A stretch of 64,000 nucleotides of DNA from Vibrio gallaecicus (lineage in GTDB: Bacteria > Pseudomonadota > Gammaproteobacteria > Enterobacterales > Vibrionaceae). How positions within the stretch are numbered: the first letter of the stretch is position 1; every line of letters starts with the position of its first letter. Under the pieces are notes generated by a model, which had not been told where the DNA came from, made no database searches, and saw only the letters and a program-made list of their open reading frames with translations. Positions 1-8,554 of this stretch are shown here, in pieces. The translations under genes were made by a program, and so were the position numbers. The stretch covers positions 372,001 to 436,000 of the forward strand of contig NZ_AP025491.1 in the NCBI RefSeq assembly GCF_024347495.1, written 5' to 3'.

Positions 1-483
1 GGTGAAATTGACGGTTTAATGTGGGACTCAGTGAACTTGGATGACAAGACATTGACTGTCAATCAAAGCTTAAATCGCGGTGAGATCTCAACGTTAAAAA
101 CGGAGGGATCTTATCGTGTAATTTCTCTGACTGATAGAGTCGTTCATGCTCTGAAGGAGCATCAGAGAAAATCTTACCTGAAAGATGAATTTGTGTTTAC
201 CAATGAAAAACGTAATCCAATAAATTATCAAGTTCATTCACGAACGGTTTGGTACCCAGCTTTAGAAAAAGCCAAATTAAGAGCTCGTAACCCTTACCAG
301 ACTCGACATACCTTTGCCACATTATTACTGGCATCTGGTGAGTCTCCGGAGTGGATCGCTAATCAAATGGGTCATACAACCACAACGATGTTATTTCGTG
401 TTTATTCGCGTTATGTGCCGAATCTAACAAGGCAAGACGGCAGTGCATTTGCGACATTTTTGAATAATGGAGGTCAATTATGA
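1..483 (+). CDS. Tyrosine integrase, C-terminal part (5' end outside window)
   Basis: The reading frame is open from base 1, so this is the C-terminal part of a larger phage/island-type tyrosine integrase. The visible frame opens with GEIDGLMW, the segment that normally follows the first catalytic arginine, so that residue lies just outside the window. The second motif RNPYQTRHTFAT (Arg and His of the catalytic set), the QMGH motif and the nucleophile region RVYSRYVP are all present. Such enzymes cut and rejoin att sites by a covalent phosphotyrosine intermediate. It overlaps the next gene by ATGA, indicating co-transcription. It is a likely integrase of the element carrying this island or of a neighbouring one. 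Family membership is clear; which att site it uses is unknown. Confidence 0.9.
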   Translation, partial: GEIDGLMWDSVNLDDKTLTVNQSLNRGEISTLKTEGSYRVISLTDRVVHALKEHQRKSYLKDEFVFTNEKRNPINYQVHSRTVWYPALEKAKLRARNPYQTRHTFATLLLASGESPEWIANQMGHTTTTMLFRVYSRYVPNLTRQDGSAFATFLNNGGQL

Positions 484-791
484 AGTACTCACCATTAGCG
501 ATCCACTGTACTAGTCTGTGCTTTGATGTGATTCAACAAGCTTCGTTTAAGGATCTGACTCATAAGGATATCGATAGTTTTAGAGAAGATGTATATGTCC
601 TAATCTGTGAGCGAACATTGCTACTGCCAGGCAAGCAAAACCGTGAGCATCAATTCGTGGATCAAGTTACTGATGGAGTTATTAGAGTTCTGCATCAATG
701 TTTAAATAACCCGACAGCAAGAGATTCAGTATGGATTTTAGCTGCTCTCGAATCACGTATAGAAACGTCCATCAAAATTTCTCTTCATTAA
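480..791 (+). CDS. Small unknown protein, translationally coupled to the integrase
   Basis: A 103-residue protein whose ATG overlaps the integrase stop codon (ATGA), so it is probably translated by coupling. I do not recognise a family. It is mostly helical in appearance, has several cysteines (near residues 10, 14 and 43) and no membrane segment or signal peptide. Its position directly behind an integrase suggests a recombination accessory factor or a small element-encoded regulator, but this rests on context only. Confidence 0.6.
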   Translation: MKYSPLAIHCTSLCFDVIQQASFKDLTHKDIDSFREDVYVLICERTLLLPGKQNREHQFVDQVTDGVIRVLHQCLNNPTARDSVWILAALESRIETSIKISLH

Positions 792-808
792 ATATAAGTA
801 GTTAAAAA

Positions 809-1102
809 TGTGTGCCCAGTAAAGATCTTTATGTGCGCACATTTCGATGTCCATCTGACTTTAAGTGTGCGCCTATGCGGAAAATTATTGTTGTCTTAAA
901 TGCGAACACAAATCGGAAGTCGACCAAGAAAAACATCCGGTTTGAACACGAACTTGTGGATGAAATCGAGAGGGTAAAGCTAAAAAATGTAAGTTTTTCA
1001 AGTTGGGTAAAACAAGCATGTCGCGAGAAAGTAGCCAGTGAGACTATCGATGGTGATGTGTGCGCACAGGGTGAAAGTTATTCACAATTAAATGTGCGCC
1101 CA
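809..1102 (+). promoter_or_regulatory. Five iterated TGTGCGCACA-like elements
   Basis: Perfect palindromes TGTGCGCACA occur at 832-841 and 1059-1068, with close variants at 809-818 (TGTGTGCCCA), 866-875 (TGTGCGCCTA, ending on the A of the chosen ATG) and 1093-1102 (TGTGCGCCCA). They fall in different codon phases, so protein conservation does not explain them. The spacing 832 to 866 and 1059 to 1093 is 34 bases in both cases. They could be operators of the overlapping DNA-binding gene or accessory sites for the recombinase. Function is inferred only. Confidence 0.5.
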
Positions 1103-1282
1103 CGAGCAAGTAACAAGTCAGAAACCATTAATAATATGAGTACGCTCGAACTGATTAAGTACTGGGATGAGAAGGGTTTATATCATCAACAAATTGCTGA
1201 AAAGTTGAATGAACTCGGACGAGAGACCCCAAATAATAAAACATGGAATAGGGCGCTAGTGAGGCTGACACTTCATGATTAG
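875..1282 (+). CDS. Probable ribbon-helix-helix-type DNA-binding protein
   Basis: I place the start at ATG 875, not the in-frame GTG at 812, because the residues encoded between them look non-protein-like and the interval holds repeated TGTGCGC elements that look regulatory. From ATG 875 the protein has 135 residues. An N-terminal stretch (about 18-50) contains NIRFEHELVDEIE and SFSSWVKQACREK, a pattern like short Arc/YlcI-type ribbon-helix-helix proteins. The C-terminal part (LELIKYWDEKGLYHQQIAEK then GRETPNNKTWNRA) resembles the helix-turn-helix tail of serine-recombinase-like DNA binders. It could be an element-encoded repressor acting on the palindromes at its own 5' end. The DNA-binding role is an inference. 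Confidence 0.6.
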   Translation: MRKIIVVLNANTNRKSTKKNIRFEHELVDEIERVKLKNVSFSSWVKQACREKVASETIDGDVCAQGESYSQLNVRPRASNKSETINNMSTLELIKYWDEKGLYHQQIAEKLNELGRETPNNKTWNRALVRLTLHD

Positions 1283-1316
1283 CTAAGCTAATTAAATGAT
1301 TTAAATTCATTTTCAG

Positions 1317-1628
1317 CTACTTCAGTTTTTGCTGAAGAAGGTGCAATTGAATATTTAGTTTTTGTTCTAATTCGGACTTTTGTCGATTTAACTCGATCAA
1401 GCTTTTCACTACTGGCGGTTTGTCCTCCTCTCGTAATTTATAAAATAAATTAAGTTGTTCTGGTGACATTTTCTGTAATGTTTCTGTTAAATCAATTTCA
1501 GCTTTGATTACCGCAATTTCGATACGAGTTGAAGATGTTTGTTTTCGCAAGTGACGGGTAGAACAGAGCATCTTTTTCATATCAGTGGATATATGCTCTA
1601 TTTCTGAAAGGAAGGAATTGATTATCAT
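1317..1628 (-). CDS. Small coiled-coil protein of unknown function
   Basis: A 103-residue protein on the minus strand, the only leftward gene in the first 54 kb. It starts at the ATG complementary to 1626-1628. The sequence is helical and charged, with heptad-like leucines in the C-terminal half (SLIELNRQKSELEQKLNIQL), and lacks membrane segments. I do not recognise the family. It converges with the DNA-binding gene at 875-1282 and its promoter must lie in the long gap to its right. The ribosome-binding site is weak, so the call is moderate. Confidence 0.5.
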   Translation of the reverse strand: MIINSFLSEIEHISTDMKKMLCSTRHLRKQTSSTRIEIAVIKAEIDLTETLQKMSPEQLNLFYKLREEDKPPVVKSLIELNRQKSELEQKLNIQLHLLQQKLK

Positions 1629-1839
1629 ATGTTGGACCTATATATAAATATGTCTTTTGTTGTATTGTTGTTGGTAACGACAACCTTGTGAAGTACTGTT
1701 TTAAAATCCAGGTACTGATTAAGCTAATCTAGTGTTGTGCCTTTGAAGTATTTAACCACTCTCCGGTCTTTAGTGCCGATAAATATTACAGCCATGGTAG
1801 AAAAGATAATATCACCTAAATCACAGTCATCGTTGCTGT

Positions 1840-1868
1840 TTATCCAACACTTTTTAAGTGTTGGATAA
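1840..1868. repeat. Perfect 13-bp inverted repeat with 3-nt loop
   Basis: TTATCCAACACTT at 1840-1852 is the exact reverse complement of AAGTGTTGGATAA at 1856-1868, separated by TTT. No U-run follows, so it is not a standard terminator. It could be a regulator operator, a recombinase site or part of a structured small RNA. Confidence 0.6.
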
Positions 1869-2021
1869 GTAAGGTGATGATGGTTAATGGAGGAGAAGTG
1901 AAAGAAAATCGGTCTCGATTAAGGTTATAATTTCAATTTTATTTATATACTCCCACCCTGAACGACGAATTTAGAACTCCATAATTAAAATTGACGTCAA
2001 TTGCTATTAAGTAATAACCTT

Positions 2022-2045
2022 AAAAGGGATGTTGTCCCTTTTTTA
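2022..2045 (+). terminator. Rho-independent terminator-like hairpin in a gene-free stretch
   Basis: AAAAGGGA (2022-2029) pairs with TCCCTTTT (2035-2042) around a 5-nt loop and runs into a T tract. There is no + strand coding gene directly upstream, so it either ends an unannotated short transcript or insulates the operon that begins at 2219. Confidence 0.55.
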
Positions 2046-2218
2046 TGTATTTTTAGATTGTTATGATAGAAGCATAAATCGATAATTTAAATTTGTTAAA
2101 TAGTATAAGGTTAATCTACTAATGAGTTAATTTAAATTAACTAAATTAATAAAAAGATAACTTAACCTGTTTGTTTCCACAAATCTTCTTTAATAATCAT
2201 CAAATTCAAAAATTGTGA

Positions 2219-4309
2219 ATGGTATTCCGTTTATGTAAAATGACATTCTCTTCCATTATGATTGAACTACTACTTATGACTGAATTACTAGCTTCATTTA
2301 TTGCATCGTTTTCAGCAGAAACCATATCTAATGCATTTATATACATGATTCTAACCTTGTTAGTTATCTCAATTGCTTTAGCGATTTGGGGGAAAGCGGC
2401 ACGATTTACGGCAAGTACAACTAATATTCTTACCTCTCTAGGTATCCTCGGAACATTTGCAGGGATTGTAGTTGGTCTAATGGACTTCGATCCACAAAAC
2501 ATTGATGGCAGTATCGAATCACTGCTTGGTGGTCTAAAAACGGCGTTCTTGACAAGTTTAGCGGGTATGGCTGGCTCTATTTTTTACAAAGCTGCATTAG
2601 GTTTGATCCCTCAAAAAGAACTAGAAGAATCAAAATCAGTGGGGCCAGAAGAAATATTCTCTGTTATGTCTCAACAGCTGCAAGCATCGACTGAACAGCT
2701 GAACGCTTCAAACGAGTTGCTATCAGCGATCAAAGGCGATGAAGACTCATCATTGACCTCCCAAATTAAGAACCTCAGAACTGACATTAACGATGGTCAA
2801 AGAACATTAAATGGTCAGTTTAAGCAAACAACAGAGCGCAATGCTGAATTCCAGAGCACACTATGGAAGAAAATGGATGAGTTCGGTGAACTTCTGTCTA
2901 AGTCAGCAACAGAGCAAGTAATCAATGCGCTAAAAGAAGTAATTGTCGATTTCAACGAGAAGTTGACGGAGCAATTTGGTGAGAACTTTAAGCGTTTGGA
3001 TGAATCAGTTAAGAAATTAGTCGATTGGCAAGAGAACTACCGTCATCAGCTTGAAGATATGGCGACTAAGTACCAGCTGGGAGTTGATGCTATTTCATCT
3101 ACTGAGAAATCTGTTGCTCACATAAATGAGCGAGCGGAGGCAATCCCAGTAACAATGGAAAAACTGCATCAAGTAATGGAACTTGGTCATGGTCAAGTGA
3201 CTGAACTTGAACATCGTTTGGAAGCGTTCAAGGATCTACGTGATAAAGCAGTTGAAGCTATGCCACAAATCCGTGAGCAAATGGATACAACAATGAATGT
3301 TATTGGTGATTCAGTTAAAGCGGCTTCTACACATTATGAATCAATGCTTCATGAATCACAGACACTCATCGACAATTTTGGTTCTACCGCAAACCAAAGT
3401 GTTGATGCTATGCGTACTAACTTGGAAGAGGGCGCAACCAAACTAGCTCAGGAACTTACAACAAGTGCAGAGAAAATTAGTACCCAGTTAGCAGATGCTA
3501 GCGAAGACTTTACACAGGCAACTGAAGAAGGCGTTGAAGACATTAAAGTCAGCTTTGAAGCTGGCGTGAAGAAAATTGCTGAAGACTTAGATACAACAAC
3601 GAAAGAAATCTCAACAACATTGAGTGCTTCATCTCAGCAATTTACAACAACGACTGAAGAAAGCATGAACACAATGAGAACTAATCTAGAGACGGGTGCT
3701 CAGGATATCTCTACACAGTTAAGAGAAAGCGCCCAAGACATTGGCGGCAAACTTGCAGAAGCTTCATCTGATATTCAGGAGCAAGTAGGTACGGCAACAG
3801 GTGGCTTAAGCAATGTAACGAATCACTTAACTGATACAACAGAACAGATCCGCCAACACCTTGAAGACTCGATAACAGAATTGAATGGTCAGTTGCGTGT
3901 GTTAGTTGCTGACATCAAAGATGATTCAAAAGAAACTGGACGCGTGCTTAAAGAAGCTAATCAAGATCTTATTTCAAGTACCAAAGAGCTTCAAATTGAG
4001 ACAACCTCAGCTATCTCCAAACTGCATGACCGTTTGGAAACCACATTAGAAGATGTTTTCCAAGTTCAAGCACAAGCGGTAAGACGCACATTCGATAGTT
4101 TAGAAGATCAAATCACAGAATCAGTGGGTAAGACCGGCAGCGCGGTAGAGAAGCAGGTTGAAGTTCTTGATTTACAAATGCAACAAGAACTGAACCGTAC
4201 AATAAGTGAAATGGGTGAAGCTCTAGCGACCGTTACTCAACAGTTCACTCGCGATTACAAAGATCTTGTACGAGAAATGAATAACGTCGTTAGCAGCCGA
4301 GTAGCGTAA
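2219..4309 (+). CDS. ZorA-like MotA/ExbB-family motor protein (first copy)
   Basis: A 696-residue inner-membrane protein. Hydrophobic segments lie at about 40-58, 71-88 and 106-126, and the second and third carry the MotA/ExbB proton-channel signature (LGILGTFAGIVVGL and GLKTAFLTSLAGMAGS). The rest (about 150-696) is a long, charged, alanine/threonine-rich helical tail. In Zorya systems ZorA pentamers around a ZorB dimer form a proton-driven motor whose cytoplasmic tail is thought to relay phage detection to effectors. Residues 393-524 form three consecutive 44-residue repeats. The start is uncertain: the ATG at 2219 has no clear ribosome-binding site, and internal ATGs such as 2240 are possible. 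It is two bases from the next gene, which encodes the matching ZorB. Confidence 0.85.
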   Translation: MVFRLCKMTFSSIMIELLLMTELLASFIASFSAETISNAFIYMILTLLVISIALAIWGKAARFTASTTNILTSLGILGTFAGIVVGLMDFDPQNIDGSIESLLGGLKTAFLTSLAGMAGSIFYKAALGLIPQKELEESKSVGPEEIFSVMSQQLQASTEQLNASNELLSAIKGDEDSSLTSQIKNLRTDINDGQRTLNGQFKQTTERNAEFQSTLWKKMDEFGELLSKSATEQVINALKEVIVDFNEKLTEQFGENFKRLDESVKKLVDWQENYRHQLEDMATKYQLGVDAISSTEKSVAHINERAEAIPVTMEKLHQVMELGHGQVTELEHRLEAFKDLRDKAVEAMPQIREQMDTTMNVIGDSVKAASTHYESMLHESQTLIDNFGSTANQSVDAMRTNLEEGATKLAQELTTSAEKISTQLADASEDFTQATEEGVEDIKVSFEAGVKKIAEDLDTTTKEISTTLSASSQQFTTTTEESMNTMRTNLETGAQDISTQLRESAQDIGGKLAEASSDIQEQVGTATGGLSNVTNHLTDTTEQIRQHLEDSITELNGQLRVLVADIKDDSKETGRVLKEANQDLISSTKELQIETTSAISKLHDRLETTLEDVFQVQAQAVRRTFDSLEDQITESVGKTGSAVEKQVEVLDLQMQQELNRTISEMGEALATVTQQFTRDYKDLVREMNNVVSSRVA
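3395..3790 (+). repeat. Three in-frame 44-codon repeats in the ZorA-like tail
   Basis: Residues 393-436, 437-480 and 481-524 align without gaps. Units 1 and 3 share MRTNLE at the same place, and units 1 and 2 share KIST/EIST and TxxTE near their ends. Forty-four equals four 11-residue (hendecad) periods, which suits a nearly straight coiled coil. DNA identity between units is modest, so the duplication is old or maintained at the protein level. Confidence 0.7.
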
Positions 4310-4311
4310 TT

Positions 4312-5022
4312 ATGGAAAAGCTATTTGGTTCTTCAAAACGCCCTAGTGATAGCGGTGAACATTGGATGTCAGTTTCAGATTTGATGGCTGGCTTAATGAT
4401 GGTCTTTCTTTTCATCTCTGTTGCGCTTATGCGAGACGCGATGGTTGAGCGCGATAAGATTAAAGAGGTCGCAGAGACTTATCAGCAAACACAAGAAGCT
4501 ATCTATGTTGCTCTTTTTAAAGAGTTCGAGGTTGATTTAAAAAAGTGGGGGGCTGAAATTGACCGCGATACATTGAGCGTCAACTTCACAGCTCCTGACG
4601 TTTTGTTTGCTAATGGTAAAGCGAACCTTACAGGCAACTTTCAGACGATCTTAGATGATTTCTTTCCACGCTATTTGAAAGTGTTAGACAGCTACAAACC
4701 AATTATTCAAGAAATAAAAATTGAAGGGCATACCTCAAGTAAGTGGAATCATGATTCAACGGACTATGAAGCTTATTTCAATAATATGCGCTTGTCTCAA
4801 TCGCGAACCCGAGCAGTTTTAGGTTATGTAATGTTGCTACCTAATGTCGCTGAACAGCATTATAGCTGGGTAAAAGCTAACGTGGCAGCAGTAGGTTATT
4901 CATCTTCTAAATTAGCAACGAATGAAGAAGGTCTTGAAGACGAAGATCGTTCTAGACGTGTGTCTTTCCGTGTCATCACTAATGCTGAAGAACAGATACG
5001 TAAGATTTTGGGTGCTTCATGA
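4312..5022 (+). CDS. ZorB-like MotB/OmpA-family stator protein (first copy)
   Basis: A 236-residue partner of the preceding motor protein. One transmembrane segment (about 22-41) carries the ion-binding aspartate expected for MotB/ZorB, Asp23 in VSDLMAGLMMVF. The periplasmic part (about 125-225) is an OmpA-like peptidoglycan-binding domain with IKIEGHTSS, NNMRLSQSRTRAVLGYV and DEDRSRRVSFRV. In Zorya this anchors the motor in the cell wall. It begins two bases after the ZorA-like gene and overlaps the HNH gene by four bases. The assignment is strong; the Zorya subtype is less sure because a second ZorAB pair follows. Confidence 0.87.
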   Translation: MEKLFGSSKRPSDSGEHWMSVSDLMAGLMMVFLFISVALMRDAMVERDKIKEVAETYQQTQEAIYVALFKEFEVDLKKWGAEIDRDTLSVNFTAPDVLFANGKANLTGNFQTILDDFFPRYLKVLDSYKPIIQEIKIEGHTSSKWNHDSTDYEAYFNNMRLSQSRTRAVLGYVMLLPNVAEQHYSWVKANVAAVGYSSSKLATNEEGLEDEDRSRRVSFRVITNAEEQIRKILGAS

Positions 5023-6104
5023 AGTTAAGTATTAACTTTGGTAGTTTGAAAAATGCGATTAACTTGATGGAGCCTGATCAAAAAGGTGATTTCAAGCTTG
5101 AGCTGCAAGAGACTCAAATAGAAAAGCTCGATATAGAGCTTGCTGAAGGTAAAGACGTTGAACTAAAAGACGTTGATGTCGATTCAGGTCTATTGAGTTA
5201 CAAAGGTCGAAATGTTTCTCTCTATATTAAAGCAAACGGTAGCAGTGCTCGTTTCCACGTGGCTGACTGTAAAACGTTACAGAGTATGAGAGCGAATGGT
5301 CGCTTTGAACGCTATGTCGTCACCAATGATACATCAGGTGAGTTTATAGTAGCTTCTGGCTATAGTGAAACAAAGGCTAAGCTTAAAGTTTGTCAGAACT
5401 GTTTAAGACAGTTGAATTACAAAGGGTGCAATACAGGCACTCCGATAAGTTCAATTGTTCAACAATTTGACATGGCTGAATTCTTCGCAACATATAGTTC
5501 GTTTTTTCCTCACCTTCCATCCAGAAAAGCAGAAACAGCCGAAACAGGTTACACAGAAGATTGGGCTAAAGTTTCGTCTCATTATAGAGTCGAGAAAGAT
5601 TTTGAATGCGAGCAGTGTAATGTCAATTTGCGTTCAAATAGAAGCTTACTTCATGTACACCATATAAGTGGTGTGAAATCTAATAACAGAGCCAGTAACT
5701 TGAAAGCGTTATGTATAGATTGCCATAGCAAGCAGCCTATGCATTCACATATGGCACTGAGTCACTCGGAAAGGCAGTTAATTAATCAACTGCGCCAAGC
5801 GCAAGGCTTGTTAGGTGATTTAAGTGGTTGGCAAGAGATATTCGATTACTCAGATCCGGGTCTACATGGTGTTTTGCATGCCTGCAAACAATTTGGCACG
5901 ACTCTTCCAGAAGTTGCCTTTTATATTGCTGATTCATTCGGTGACATAACTGCGAAGGTTGAACTTGCTTGGCCTAAACATAAGTTTGGTATTGCTATTT
6001 CATCCAATGATATTGAAGACGCTAATAGTGAAGGTTGGCATGTGGTCACGGCCAATGAGTTTTTAGCAGACTATCGCTCTCAAGCGGGGAATTTACGTTG
6101 GTAG
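5019..6104 (+). CDS. HNH endonuclease-domain protein (ZorE-like)
   Basis: A 361-residue protein. An N-terminal region ends in a cysteine cluster (CQNCLRQLNYKGC, about 125-137). The HNH domain spans about 195-245 with the zinc pair CEQC, the LLHVHH catalytic histidines, a conserved asparagine (NRASNLKALC) and the second zinc pair CIDC. The last 90 residues resemble restriction-endonuclease-like C-terminal folds but without motifs I can name. Type II Zorya systems pair ZorAB with the HNH protein ZorE, which degrades or nicks phage DNA; the order ZorA, ZorB, HNH here fits that. It overlaps the ZorB-like gene by four bases and is followed 22 bases later by a small gene that starts the second half of the operon. 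Confidence 0.75.
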   Translation: MKLSINFGSLKNAINLMEPDQKGDFKLELQETQIEKLDIELAEGKDVELKDVDVDSGLLSYKGRNVSLYIKANGSSARFHVADCKTLQSMRANGRFERYVVTNDTSGEFIVASGYSETKAKLKVCQNCLRQLNYKGCNTGTPISSIVQQFDMAEFFATYSSFFPHLPSRKAETAETGYTEDWAKVSSHYRVEKDFECEQCNVNLRSNRSLLHVHHISGVKSNNRASNLKALCIDCHSKQPMHSHMALSHSERQLINQLRQAQGLLGDLSGWQEIFDYSDPGLHGVLHACKQFGTTLPEVAFYIADSFGDITAKVELAWPKHKFGIAISSNDIEDANSEGWHVVTANEFLADYRSQAGNLRW

Positions 6105-6126
6105 GTTATGTATTAGGAGAGACAAC

Positions 6127-6465
6127 GTGAGAATACGTTTTGATGAAATTCTCGAAAGAATAATTACCATCAACCATGCATGGAAATTGTCTCGAGATGA
6201 GTTTGGAAACGATTTTGTGGCTACAAAATCGTTTCGCGATACGAAGTCATCCTTACAAGCCACTTTGCTTCGTGAGTTTCCTGAAGATGTGTATCTAAAG
6301 GTAGCAACTGACAGCGATGACCATGGTGAAGGTATGTATAGCGTCAGACTCAAGACCCCTATACGAATTAATGACACGCTACGTACAGATGCTGAACACC
6401 TTCCGGTGAGAATCGCCGAAGAACTGTTCACTCCCCAAGAATTACAAAACTTACTAAATCAATAG
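6127..6465 (+). CDS. Small unknown protein between the two ZorAB pairs
   Basis: A 112-residue protein starting at GTG 6127, with a good ribosome-binding site (AGGAGA, 6116-6121). I do not recognise the family. It is soluble, mixed alpha/beta in composition, and rich in charged residues. It sits 22 bases after the HNH gene and 7 bases before the second ZorA-like gene, so it links the two halves of the operon. It may be an adaptor or regulator specific to this double-motor arrangement; that is inference from position. Confidence 0.65.
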   Translation: MRIRFDEILERIITINHAWKLSRDEFGNDFVATKSFRDTKSSLQATLLREFPEDVYLKVATDSDDHGEGMYSVRLKTPIRINDTLRTDAEHLPVRIAEELFTPQELQNLLNQ

Positions 6466-6472
6466 GCTTACC

Positions 6473-8554
6473 ATGCTTCAATTTATTTTGAATTTATTCA
6501 GCGAACCTGTGACTGCAGTGATCATTGGTTCAACTATAGTGTGCTTTATTTTCTTTCTATACAGGGAATGGAAGACCAACTCTGATGAAAAAATCAGGTT
6601 ATCTGCTCTAGCATCACTTACCGAGAGGTTCGGTGATGGTCAACTACCAATCGGTAAGCTGACTAAAGACGAATTAGTTTGGGTTACAGACCATTTGGTG
6701 TATGACGCTAAAGGTGAGTTACTTTTAGTCGAGTCTAAACAAGGCAAGTGGTTATCTAAATCTCCAGTCACACAGATGTTGCCAAGTTTTGATGCCAGTC
6801 GATACAAATTGGTACCAGCTCTATTAACGAGCTTAGGTATCACAGGCACATTTTTAGGTATCACTCTGGGTCTAAGTGAGTTCTCCATGACTGGTGAATC
6901 TCAAGCGCTTTTGAAATCAGCCGCGCTATTATTAGAAGGCATGAAAACAGCCTTTTATACCTCGTTAGTTGGCTTATCATTATCTGCTGTGTTTATGGCT
7001 GTTATGAAGGCGTCTTCGAGTACGATTGCTAAAAAACAGAGTGATTTTATTGCTGCTATCGCTAGTCAATATCTAGAAGCTAGCCCAATCATGTATTTGA
7101 AAAACATCTCCAACGAAAACCAACAAGAAGTGATTGATGCTCAACTAAACTCTGCGTTTGTAATGGAGAAGCTGGGTGGGAGCATGGACTCAGTTGTTAC
7201 TCAATTGTCTGCTTTAGGGCAATCATTTAATGGTGAAATCATAGCGAATACGATTTCAGCAGCAGTGACAGAGTCAATCGAAAAACAAATGTCACCTGTT
7301 TTAGAAGGTATCAAAAATGAACTTTCACTTCTTAAAGATATAAAAGAGCAAAATCAGAAAGAGCTGATGGAGCTTATGATCGGTGAGATGAAAACCCAGC
7401 TGATTGAACCTGTTGTAGCAGAACTAGAGAAAACGGCGAGCGCAGTAGAGAAAAATAACGAAGTATCGGAGCTACTCAACCGCAACGTTGAACAAGTAAT
7501 GACGCGTACTGCTGAAACAGTAGAAACAATCGATAAATTCCAACAAGAAACCATGGTTAAACTCCAAGGTTTTGCTGAGTCGCTTAAAGAGATCTTAAGT
7601 AGCTTTAAAGACGACACCCAAGGCGCCATGGGAGCAATTGCTAACGAAGTTCAGCAAATGCTAAATAGTGCAACAGAGGGGATGGATAAACAGCGTGTTG
7701 CTTTTGAACATAGCTCAGAAACTGCAGCTTCCGCTTTCGAAGGCATTAAAGATTCAATGGATAAAGCGCTATCAGAACGACAAAGTGCAGAGCAAGCTCT
7801 ATTCAATAATGTTGAAAGTCGAATTGCTTCTTTGTTGAAAGAGTCGCAAGACATTTTTGATAACCAAACCAAAGTGTTGGAAACGGTAGGTGAAGAGGCG
7901 AGCGGTCTGATGTCATCTGCAAAAGATGAGTTGATTTCAGGGCTTGGTGATATTGATAAGAAAGTTATCTCAATGTCACAAACAGTACAAACTGAGCTAG
8001 AAGCATTCCGTGAGCAGTATCAGCAAAACTTAACCAGTTACTTCACCCAGCAAAACACATTACTAGAAGATAGTCTTGGCAAGCAACGTGATGGTCTAAA
8101 TGGTGTGGTTGATAATTTCCGTCAAGTCTTTGAAAGTGAGTATCAGACTCGTCACAACCTACTGCAAGAACTAACGGCTCAACACTCTGAACTACAAAAG
8201 TCAGCGAAAACGATCGAGCAAGTAGCTAAAGCGATCGGCCTAAATGAAGCTTCGAAAATGGCTGAGCTGCAAGATGCAGCGCGTACTATGGGCCGAGAGA
8301 TTGGACAGCTTAAATTAGAATATTCAAAAGCTGCTGCTACGTTTAATGACGTTACCGAAAATCTACCTAAAGCGATGGATGAATATTTCACAAGAGCGAA
8401 CCAAAGCTTTGAAAGCTTCTTCGGTGATTTTGATACAGCAGCAAGTTCTATTCATAACAAGTTATCGCAAGCTGCAGGTTACTTGATTAACTCTCAAGTA
8501 CAGCGTCGAGAGTTTGAAGCAGACGAGCGAGCTGTTGCTAAGGCGGAAGTGTAA
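6473..8554 (+). CDS. ZorA-like MotA/ExbB-family motor protein (second copy)
   Basis: A 693-residue membrane protein. Hydrophobic segments lie at about 12-30, 113-134 and 156-178; the latter two hold the MotA/ExbB signature (LLTSLGITGTFLGITLGL and GMKTAFYTSLVGLSLS). About 80 polar residues separate the first and second segments, unlike the first ZorA-like protein, so the two are diverged paralogues and not a recent duplication. The remaining 500 residues form a coiled-coil tail lacking the 44-residue repeats seen in the first copy. It overlaps the next gene by one base. It should assemble with the following ZorB-like protein as a second proton-driven motor. Confidence 0.85.
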   Translation: MLQFILNLFSEPVTAVIIGSTIVCFIFFLYREWKTNSDEKIRLSALASLTERFGDGQLPIGKLTKDELVWVTDHLVYDAKGELLLVESKQGKWLSKSPVTQMLPSFDASRYKLVPALLTSLGITGTFLGITLGLSEFSMTGESQALLKSAALLLEGMKTAFYTSLVGLSLSAVFMAVMKASSSTIAKKQSDFIAAIASQYLEASPIMYLKNISNENQQEVIDAQLNSAFVMEKLGGSMDSVVTQLSALGQSFNGEIIANTISAAVTESIEKQMSPVLEGIKNELSLLKDIKEQNQKELMELMIGEMKTQLIEPVVAELEKTASAVEKNNEVSELLNRNVEQVMTRTAETVETIDKFQQETMVKLQGFAESLKEILSSFKDDTQGAMGAIANEVQQMLNSATEGMDKQRVAFEHSSETAASAFEGIKDSMDKALSERQSAEQALFNNVESRIASLLKESQDIFDNQTKVLETVGEEASGLMSSAKDELISGLGDIDKKVISMSQTVQTELEAFREQYQQNLTSYFTQQNTLLEDSLGKQRDGLNGVVDNFRQVFESEYQTRHNLLQELTAQHSELQKSAKTIEQVAKAIGLNEASKMAELQDAARTMGREIGQLKLEYSKAAATFNDVTENLPKAMDEYFTRANQSFESFFGDFDTAASSIHNKLSQAAGYLINSQVQRREFEADERAVAKAEV

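Larger units (their letters stand above)
1629..2218. other. 590-bp gene-free interval before the motor operon
   Basis: I see no convincing coding region here. It holds the 13-bp inverted repeat (1840-1868) and the terminator-like hairpin (2022-2045), followed by about 170 bases of very AT-rich DNA that probably contains the promoter of the operon starting at 2219. A short structured RNA between about 1870 and 2045 is possible. Confidence 0.4.

Noticed and set aside
812..874. GTG 812 as the start of the DNA-binding gene
   Set aside because: The interval holds three TGTGCGC-type elements and codes for non-conserved-looking residues; ATG 875 fits better.
2206..2502. 98-codon minus-strand ORF opposite the first ZorA-like gene
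   Set aside because: It mirrors the membrane-segment codons of the real gene and has no ribosome-binding site.
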